NCBI GenBank assembly: GCA_964532085.1
Contig: CAZHHH010000132.1
Coordinates: forward strand, 1-6,805
DNA length: 6,805 bases
Origin: CAZHHH01 sp964532085
GTDB taxonomy: Bacteria; Bacteroidota; Bacteroidia; Bacteroidales; Marinilabiliaceae
Reading direction: 5' to 3'
The notes beneath the pieces were generated by a model that had not been told where the DNA came from, made no database searches, and saw nothing but the letters and a program-made list of their open reading frames with translations. The position numbers were made by a program, and so were the translations under genes. Of the stretch, positions 1-5,262 are shown piece by piece. Each line of letters opens with the position of its first letter. Positions within the stretch are counted from its first letter, which is position 1.

Positions 1-81
1 CATTATGATTTGGAGCATCGGATTGATATTGGAACTTTTGAGAAGGAGGTGGAAGAGTTTTGGGGAGTTGTTGGAAAATAA
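1..81 (+). CDS. C-terminal fragment of an unrecognised protein
   Basis: The first 26 codons read open in frame 1 and end at TAA 79-81. The visible tail is charged (HYDLEHRIDIGTFEKE followed by VEEFWGVVGK) and looks like a soluble helical C-terminus. The 5' part lies outside the window, so length and function cannot be judged, and I do not recognise the tail. The following gene starts 45 bp downstream across an AT-rich gap with no convincing terminator. Confidence that it is coding rests only on the unbroken frame and the protein-like composition. Confidence 0.6.
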   Translation, partial: HYDLEHRIDIGTFEKEVEEFWGVVGK

Positions 82-126
82 TGATGTAAAATTCAAATAA
101 CTTAATTATTATAAATAGATAAAATT

Positions 127-447
127 ATGAGATTTATAACATTTATTCTTTTTGCACTAAACTTAACTGCTTGGATTACTTTTGATGTTATATGTTGGAA
201 ATATACAGGAAGTACCTTAGGTTGGATCGGACTATTTGGACTTATAACCTACCTAATTGCTTGGGGGTTAAGTGGTGAAGTTGTGTTTTCTGTTATGGAT
301 TATATTACACAAAGCGAGTGGGATATTTTTGTTTCAAAAATAAAATGGGCTAATTCAGCTTGTATATTTATGATGGGACTAATTTCTATCCTAAGCATTA
401 TATTTGATTGGTTTAGTTTACGTGAGTTTTTAAACTTTAGTTTTTAG
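127..447 (+). CDS. Small three-helix membrane protein of unknown function
   Basis: This is a 106-residue hydrophobic protein that I do not assign to a family. Three candidate membrane segments are visible at about residues 3-23, 31-48 and 76-93. A more polar linker (about 54-75) carries the charges of an SEWD stretch and two lysines. There is no cleavable signal-peptide pattern: the first segment starts right after MRF and no signal-peptidase site follows. No catalytic motif is seen. The start is the first ATG in frame, preceded by an A-rich stretch rather than a Shine-Dalgarno sequence, as is usual in Bacteroidota. It ends 51 bp before the PD-(D/E)XK gene on the same strand, so co-transcription is possible. 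Functional pairing with that nuclease is inference only. Confidence 0.75.
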   Translation: MRFITFILFALNLTAWITFDVICWKYTGSTLGWIGLFGLITYLIAWGLSGEVVFSVMDYITQSEWDIFVSKIKWANSACIFMMGLISILSIIFDWFSLREFLNFSF

Positions 448-498
448 CATAAAAAAGCTATATCTATTTTATTAAATAATTTTTTAAACTTTATTACT

Positions 499-1680
499 AT
501 GAAAGAAAATATTAGAATCTTAAAATCAAGCCCAATGTTCAACGTGTCTCTATCTTCTAAAGAGCTATTTCATAGCAACTTCATAGCTTGGCTTATCTCT
601 GAATATCCTAATGAAATGTGGAATATATTATCAAAATATACAGACTTAGAAACAGAGAAATATAAAATCAAAAACGATACTATTTATAGAGAGCGTGAGC
701 ATATCGATATAATGTTTGATATTGTTGAAATTAATGGAGATGAAAATAAAACAACTAAAATTATAATCGAAAATAAAGTAAAAAGTTTACCTTATACAGA
801 ACAATTAGAAAAATATGGAGAAAAGTTTGATAATGCAAAGTGTATTTTACTTACACTTACCAATCCTACGCATATAGCTAAAAATAAAATTGTTGAAACT
901 AAAAATCAAAAGTGGCATATTCTTACTTATGAAGAACTTTCTGAAGAACTATCTTCCACATCTTTTAATTATAAGAAAGTAAAAGGTATTGATGATAATG
1001 AGCCAACATATCACAAACAAATAATTAACGATTATATTATTTTTATAAGCACTTTAAGTAGCATTAATAAAGTAACTGAAATCGGAGATTTAAAAGAAAA
1101 ATATAATTGGTATAGTGAAATTTTTAATGAATTAAAAGAAATAAGGCTTGCTGATTTATATATAAAAAAGAAATGTGAAAATATTTCACAACTAATCTAT
1201 AAAGAAATCAAAGAATTAAAATTAGTAGAAGAAGAGAAAATGAGAGTTAATTCATCAATAGTAAATAGCACAAATGGTGAATTTAGATTTTACTACCACT
1301 TAAATAACAGAGTTTTTGTTAGCATTGAAGTAAGTCGACTGTATTATAGAAAACTTATAGGTGTACATAATAATTTTAAGAATGGTAAAGAGCAGATAAA
1401 ATATCAAAAACAATTCAATGCAGAAAAAGATGTATTTCCTTTTTTTAGAGAACTTAAGTGGTTTAATTTTGATAAGATTCCTGAAAACAAAATAGATTCA
1501 ACATATGAAATGGCTAAAGAATTTAATTCATTTGGCAAAGATGCAAAGTATATGCAATGTCGATTAAACACAGAAAATACTGTTGAAGATATAATTGGTT
1601 ATTTTAAGCAAGATTTTCAATTTATTGTTGAAAAGGCGAAGGAAATAACAGAAGAGTTCCCTGATGAATCTGACAATTAA
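499..1680 (+). CDS. PD-(D/E)XK nuclease-superfamily protein (PDDEXK_4-like), copy A
   Basis: This 393-residue protein has a recognisable restriction-endonuclease-like core in its N-terminal third. An HSNFIAWLI motif (His25-Ser26, with Glu22 just before it) matches the N-terminal motif of the family I know as PDDEXK_4 (PF14281). The candidate active site is Asp70 in HIDIMFD on one strand, then Glu91-x-Lys93 in IIIENKVKS. Gln102 and Tyr106 follow in the helix EQLEKY, as in many members. Strands such as CILLTLTN and WHILTYEEL continue the fold. The C-terminal half (from about residue 195) is Lys/Glu-rich and mixed helix and strand; its role is unknown. All core residues are present, so the enzyme could be an active DNA or RNA nuclease, but the substrate is not shown. 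There is no signal peptide, so it should be cytoplasmic. The start is the first in-frame ATG with an A/T-rich leader. A divergent relative lies at 4018-5217. Confidence 0.88.
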   Translation: MKENIRILKSSPMFNVSLSSKELFHSNFIAWLISEYPNEMWNILSKYTDLETEKYKIKNDTIYREREHIDIMFDIVEINGDENKTTKIIIENKVKSLPYTEQLEKYGEKFDNAKCILLTLTNPTHIAKNKIVETKNQKWHILTYEELSEELSSTSFNYKKVKGIDDNEPTYHKQIINDYIIFISTLSSINKVTEIGDLKEKYNWYSEIFNELKEIRLADLYIKKKCENISQLIYKEIKELKLVEEEKMRVNSSIVNSTNGEFRFYYHLNNRVFVSIEVSRLYYRKLIGVHNNFKNGKEQIKYQKQFNAEKDVFPFFRELKWFNFDKIPENKIDSTYEMAKEFNSFGKDAKYMQCRLNTENTVEDIIGYFKQDFQFIVEKAKEITEEFPDESDN

Positions 1681-1696
1681 CATTTTGTTTTTAGCT

Positions 1697-1704
1697 TAAT
1701 TTTG
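1697..1704 (+). promoter_or_regulatory. Candidate Bacteroidota -7 box upstream of the knot-family gene
   Basis: TAATTTTG matches the TAnnTTTG -7 consensus of Bacteroidota primary-sigma promoters and lies 60 bp before the ATG at 1765. No TTTG -33 element sits at the expected distance; the TTTG at 1684-1687 is only 9 bp upstream. A 7-bp inverted repeat (TTTTGTG 1700-1706, CACAAAA 1724-1730) overlaps the box and could form a weak hairpin in the leader. In such AT-rich DNA a chance match is quite possible. Confidence 0.35.
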
Positions 1705-1764
1705 TGAATTTTAGATGAAAGCCCACAAAAACTATTTAAAATACTAATTTAAAAACATTCAAAA

Positions 1765-2046
1765 ATGGCAAAAATTTTCGTTGTAGATAAAGAATATAAA
1801 GCAGACGTAAAAGTGTTTGCAGAAGTTAGAGATTATAAAGCAGATCTCTTATATTTTGAGGTTGATAAAGACTATCAGGCAAAGGGTGACACTCTTTGGT
1901 TTTATGTTGATAAAGAACATCAAGCAACAATTAAAATCTTTTGGGTTGACAAAGATTACAAAGCCGATTTAAAAGTTTTTAAAGTAGATAGAAATCATAA
2001 AGTCAAATGGAATAAAAGCCATACTTGGACAAACAGACTTGGATAA
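1765..2046 (+). CDS. 7(1) septoil-knot (DUF6150-type) domain protein
   Basis: This 93-residue protein is built almost wholly from about six copies of a short beta unit of the form VDKxYKADxKVF. The copies start near residues 7, 21, 33, 48, 61 and 74. Units VDKEYKADVKVF (7-18) and VDKDYKADLKVF (61-72) are nearly identical. The third unit carries the longer KGDTLWFY insertion, and the protein ends in a KWNKSHTW tail. From memory this pattern and tail match the family formerly called DUF6150 (Pfam Septknot), whose small members fold into a deeply knotted 7(1) topology. The length is typical of that family. It has no signal peptide, no catalytic motif and many charged residues, so it should be soluble. 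The cellular role of the family is not established to my knowledge. It starts at the first ATG after an A-rich leader and stands alone between 84-bp and 122-bp gaps. Confidence 0.85.
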   Translation: MAKIFVVDKEYKADVKVFAEVRDYKADLLYFEVDKDYQAKGDTLWFYVDKEHQATIKIFWVDKDYKADLKVFKVDRNHKVKWNKSHTWTNRLG

Positions 2047-2097
2047 ACTGATATTTTAATCCTAACGTCTTTTATTCTTTTTTTACAACTGTATTGA

Positions 2098-2140
2098 ATA
2101 AAACGCAACCACGCCACCCTTTGTCGCACTTGCGTTTTAT
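2098..2140. repeat. Perfect 11-bp inverted repeat overlapping a promoter
   Basis: ATAAAACGCAA (2098-2108) and its exact complement TTGCGTTTTAT (2130-2140) flank a 21-base C-rich spacer (2109-2129). The arm centres are 32 bp apart, about three helical turns. The right arm covers the first three bases of the candidate -7 box at 2138-2145. It could be an operator for a regulator of the repeat-protein gene, or a hairpin that terminates transcription from the gene ending at 2046. The arm ends in TTTTAT but has no long U-tract, and the loop is large for a terminator. The inverted repeat is seen directly; its role is inferred. Confidence 0.6.
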
Positions 2141-2145
2141 CTTTG
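2138..2145 (+). promoter_or_regulatory. Candidate Bacteroidota -7 promoter box for the repeat protein
   Basis: TATCTTTG is an exact match to TAnnTTTG and sits 23 bp before the ATG at 2169, implying a leader of only about 15-20 bases. A TTTG at 2120-2123 lies 14 bp upstream, closer than the usual 17-23 bp spacing of the -33 element, so the upstream half is poor. The overlap with the inverted repeat suggests that access to this box may be controlled. Confidence 0.5.
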
Positions 2146-2168
2146 TAATATAATCAAAAAAGGATATT

Positions 2169-3917
2169 ATGGAGATAAAAGACTTTTGCAACAAAGTTGG
2201 TATTACAGAGAAACAATTTTATGGAGAGGAAAGAATGACAGATATGCTTGATCTAAATCATTTAACTTCCATACCTGCTAATTTTAGCCCATTTGTAAAC
2301 GAATTATATTTAAATGGGCTTAAAACACTACCAGAAGGATTTAAACCATCCGTAACTTTATTAGAATTAAATAGATTAGAAGAGATACCTTCAAATTTCA
2401 ACCCTTATACAGATTATCTTTATCTTAATGGATTAAAATCTGTGCCTAATGACTTTAATCCTGATGTATATGAACTTCATCTAGACGGACTCGAAACAAT
2501 TCAAGAGGAGTACAGTCCTAATAAGGTTGTATATCTTTATCTTAATGGACTTAAATCTATCCCTGAAAAGTTCAGCCCAGAAGTTGGCTGTTTAATATTA
2601 GATGGTTTGGAATCCATACCAGATAATTATAATCCAAGAGTTGCTCACTTATCTTTAGGTGGGCTTAAATCTGTACCATTGAACTATAATCCATCTGTTG
2701 GTGGTTTAAGCTTAGATGGCTTGCAAGCAATCCCTGAAGAGTGGAATCCAACCAATCTATTTAATCTATACCTCAACGGATTAAAATCAATTCCTAAAAA
2801 ATTTAATCCTAAAGTTTATCACCTATCATTAAATGGTCTTAAAACAATACCAAAAGACTTCAATCCTGATGTTGTAAGCCTAGAACTAAATGGACTAGAG
2901 ACCATACCTGATAATTTTAATACAAAAGCCAAGATATTAACCTTAGATGGATTAAAAGTCCTTCCATCTAATTTTAAAATAAAACTTCACAGATTAGAAA
3001 TGAATGGTCTTGAAACAGTCCCAGAAGAATTTGCACCTGAAGTATATGCTCTTTTCTTAGATGGTTTAAAAACGGTACCGCCTAAGTTTAATCCAAAAGC
3101 TAAACGCCTTCATATGAACGGGCTAGAAACTATACCCGAAGGTTTTAATCCAAAAGCAAATTTTTTACAATTATACAATTTAAAATCTATACCCTCAACT
3201 TTTAATCCAAAAGTAGAAGAACTTATACTAAACAGTTTAAAAGTAATTCCAGAAGGCTTTAATCCAACCTATGTTAAAAGACTAAGTGCTGACAACGTAA
3301 TATCTATACCAGCAACCTTTAAATCTAATAATATAGAATATCTTAGTCTTACAAGTTTAGAAATAATTCCAGAAGGAGTTAATTTTGACAATATCAAAGA
3401 GTTGTTTTTTTATAATCTAAAGCCTATTCCTAAAAACTTCAACCCAAAAGTAGAAGAACTTAATTTATGGGGATTAGAGACTATTCCAGAATATTTTAAT
3501 CCATATAATGTAAAAAAACTATATTTAAGTGGAATGAAAGAAATTCACCCCAAATTTAATCCAGAAGTAAAGTGTTTAGAATTAGATTTAAAAGATCTTG
3601 AAACAATACCAGAAGATTTTAATCCAACTAATGTTTCAGATTATTTATCCATTACTGGAATAAGAAATTTACCCGATAGCATTAATCCAAAAGCAACCAT
3701 ATTAGTTTTAAACTCTATAAGAAAGTTCACAAAAAATTTCAACCCAGATTCACCATATATTATCGTAGATAAAGAGATGAATCAAGTACCAAATGGATAT
3801 ATAATAGCCGATGAAAATTTAATTCTTCCTCATAACGTGGAAGTGTATGATTTTCAGAAAGTATATATCTCTATTAAACGTAAAGAAGAGGGGTATTATA
3901 AATATGATAATTTGTAG
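2169..3917 (+). CDS. Leucine-rich-like solenoid protein with 26 short tandem repeats
   Basis: This is a 582-residue protein. A 26-residue N-terminal cap (including GITEKQFYGEERM) leads into 26 consecutive repeats at residues 27-530, followed by a 52-residue C-terminal segment that ends KYDNL. The repeat consensus is LxLxGLxxIPxxFNPxVxx, usually 19 residues. Repeats 5, 9, 18, 19, 20 and 22 have 20, and repeat 24 has 23. This resembles leucine-rich repeats but is two residues shorter between the LxL strand and the next Leu than LxLxxNxL. The cap plus LTSIP-x-x-F-N-P repeats resembles, from memory, proteins in Bacteroidota and their phages. There is no signal peptide, anchor or sorting tail, so it is probably cytoplasmic. 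No catalytic domain is visible, and a binding or scaffold role is the usual inference. AAGGA (2160-2164) lies 4 bp before the ATG, an SD-like sequence at short spacing. The stop is followed by a 100-bp gap before the second nuclease gene. Confidence 0.85.
   Translation: MEIKDFCNKVGITEKQFYGEERMTDMLDLNHLTSIPANFSPFVNELYLNGLKTLPEGFKPSVTLLELNRLEEIPSNFNPYTDYLYLNGLKSVPNDFNPDVYELHLDGLETIQEEYSPNKVVYLYLNGLKSIPEKFSPEVGCLILDGLESIPDNYNPRVAHLSLGGLKSVPLNYNPSVGGLSLDGLQAIPEEWNPTNLFNLYLNGLKSIPKKFNPKVYHLSLNGLKTIPKDFNPDVVSLELNGLETIPDNFNTKAKILTLDGLKVLPSNFKIKLHRLEMNGLETVPEEFAPEVYALFLDGLKTVPPKFNPKAKRLHMNGLETIPEGFNPKANFLQLYNLKSIPSTFNPKVEELILNSLKVIPEGFNPTYVKRLSADNVISIPATFKSNNIEYLSLTSLEIIPEGVNFDNIKELFFYNLKPIPKNFNPKVEELNLWGLETIPEYFNPYNVKKLYLSGMKEIHPKFNPEVKCLELDLKDLETIPEDFNPTNVSDYLSITGIRNLPDSINPKATILVLNSIRKFTKNFNPDSPYIIVDKEMNQVPNGYIIADENLILPHNVEVYDFQKVYISIKRKEEGYYKYDNL
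2247..3758 (+). repeat. Tandem 57-bp coding repeat array (26 units)
   Basis: The array encodes residues 27-530 of the solenoid protein with a basic period of 57 bp (19 codons) and occasional 60-bp units. Units 2-16 are the most uniform (NGL or DGL at the core), while units 17-26 are more degenerate (YNL, NSL, DNV, TSL, YNL, WGL). Some stretches are identical at the DNA level: TATCTTTATCTTAATGGA occurs in units 4 and 6, 117 bp apart. Most units have diverged in codon use, so this is not a very recent expansion. Confidence 0.85.
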
Positions 3918-4017
3918 GGAGACATAACACAAATGACAAAACAAAAATAACTTAATTACAATTATGATGATTTTTGTCTATATTTATTAATAAAATCTAA
4001 CTTAAAATAATGATGAA

Positions 4018-5217
4018 ATGGAAAATATGGAAGAATTTTTAAAACAACTATCTGGTTTTGATGAAGAATATAAAAAAGAAGAGGACAAAAAACAGTTTAA
4101 TATCTTCAATGCTTTATTTGATGGACAAGAAGAAGTAACATTACATTCACGATTTATTTCTTATTTGCTTTCTTCTAATTCTGTTTTTCTGAAATTATTT
4201 GTACGTAATATTCTCAAAATAAAAACAGAAGACTTCGATACAAATAATTGTGAAGTTTATCCAAATGAACATAATAAATCAGAAAAATGGGAAATAGATA
4301 TCCTTATCATAAATAAAGAGAAAAAACAAGCTATTATCATTGAAAATAAAATACACGCAAACGACACAATTCACAAAAATGCAAAACACAAAGGCAATAG
4401 CTACGAAGGGCAATTAGAGAGATATTATCACACAATTACTACAGGTTTTTATAAAAGAGGAGGTAAATATATAGAACTTGAAGATAAAAGTTTTATATGT
4501 GATAAGGATAAAACTTATGTGTATTACTTGAGCTTATATAAAAATCCTACAGATGAAACTATTGGAGAACTTAAAGAAAAAGGCATATTTAATTCAAAAG
4601 AACATATCATTGATTATTATCAAATTCAAGAATGGCTAGATTCGTGTATAATAGCTGAAAACAAATCATATTTAAAAGAAAGCATAAAACAATATTTAAA
4701 CCTCATAATTGAAATGACAACAAATAATGAAAAAGCATTAAAGGTTACAAATTTAATTGCTGAAAATGAGAACCATTGGCAAAGTGCTTATATCTTTTCA
4801 GAACACTTGAAAAATATAAAGTGGCACACCGTTCACAGATTTTTTACAGAATTGACTAAGAGAATAAGTGCAAAAATGCCTGATGAAAGATTGATTACCG
4901 ACGCAACACACAAAAATAAAAAAGTTCAATTTATAATAACATTTGAATACAAAGGAACAAAATTACAAATCGAAAATGATGAACAGGGGTTCACGCTGGG
5001 AAAAGTTGATGGCAATAAAGATGCTTGGAGAAAAACTTCTTTTTTAAATGAGGAAATCAAAAATATCAAATTTAATGATTTTTCAAACAAAGAAACTTTT
5101 CATATCATCAACAATGATTATCGTAATGAAATAATCCAGAAAATAATAGATGAAATAGACAAACATCACAAAGAAAACTATAAAAATCTAAATAAACCAT
5201 TCAAAAAAACACAATAA
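4018..5217 (+). CDS. PD-(D/E)XK nuclease-superfamily protein (PDDEXK_4-like), copy B
   Basis: This 399-residue protein belongs to the same family as the gene at 499-1680 but is clearly divergent. The N-terminal motif is LHSRFISYLL (His43-Ser44, with acidic residues 38-39 before it). The candidate active site is Asp94 in WEIDILI, then Glu109-x-Lys111 in AIIIENKIHA, and Gln132 and Tyr136 in GQLERYY. The gap between the ENK strand and the Gln helix is longer than in copy A and rich in Lys and His. A YVYYLSLYKNP strand follows, and the C-terminal half is Lys/Glu-rich. All core residues are intact, so nuclease activity is plausible; the substrate is unknown. There is no signal peptide. The start is uncertain: ATG 4018 and in-frame ATG 4027 (Met4) are both possible, and an out-of-frame ATGATG at 4010 opens only an 11-codon frame ending at 4042. 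The next gene begins 45 bp after the stop in the same frame. Confidence 0.87.
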   Translation: MENMEEFLKQLSGFDEEYKKEEDKKQFNIFNALFDGQEEVTLHSRFISYLLSSNSVFLKLFVRNILKIKTEDFDTNNCEVYPNEHNKSEKWEIDILIINKEKKQAIIIENKIHANDTIHKNAKHKGNSYEGQLERYYHTITTGFYKRGGKYIELEDKSFICDKDKTYVYYLSLYKNPTDETIGELKEKGIFNSKEHIIDYYQIQEWLDSCIIAENKSYLKESIKQYLNLIIEMTTNNEKALKVTNLIAENENHWQSAYIFSEHLKNIKWHTVHRFFTELTKRISAKMPDERLITDATHKNKKVQFIITFEYKGTKLQIENDEQGFTLGKVDGNKDAWRKTSFLNEEIKNIKFNDFSNKETFHIINNDYRNEIIQKIIDEIDKHHKENYKNLNKPFKKTQ

Positions 5218-5220
5218 AAA

Positions 5221-5247
5221 CTTTGCGCCCTCAGCGCCTTTCCGGTA
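5221..5247. repeat. Three-unit GC-rich 9-bp repeat between genes
   Basis: Three adjacent 9-mers, CTTTGCGCC, CTCAGCGCC and TTTCCGGTA, form a GC-rich patch in otherwise AT-rich DNA directly after the nuclease stop codon. From memory, very similar strings (tttgcgcc-type units ending in tttgcggtta) are scattered in intergenic DNA of many bacteria, including Bacteroidota. Translated on the minus strand they give the familiar KGAEGAK-type peptide seen in spurious short ORFs. It is probably one copy of a small interspersed element; the function is unknown. It lies 15 bp before the ATG at 5263 and so would be part of that gene's leader. Confidence 0.55.
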
Positions 5248-5262
5248 AATAAAAACATCTCT

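Noticed and set aside
448..498. Rho-independent terminator between the membrane-protein and nuclease genes
   Set aside because: There are A and T runs but no complementary stem.
1715..1747. 11-codon ATG frame in the leader of the knot gene
   Set aside because: The length is expected by chance and there is no ribosome-binding signal.
2169..2246. Signal peptide or surface anchor on the repeat protein
   Set aside because: The N-terminus is charged without a hydrophobic core, and the C-terminus lacks a sorting domain or membrane helix.
2247..3758. CRISPR-like regular repeats
   Set aside because: The periodicity is in frame within one long ORF, repeats are diverged at DNA level and there are no unique spacers.
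4010..4042. Out-of-frame ATGATG opening an 11-codon frame over the start of nuclease B
   Set aside because: It is too short to judge and there is no supporting signal; noted only as a start ambiguity.
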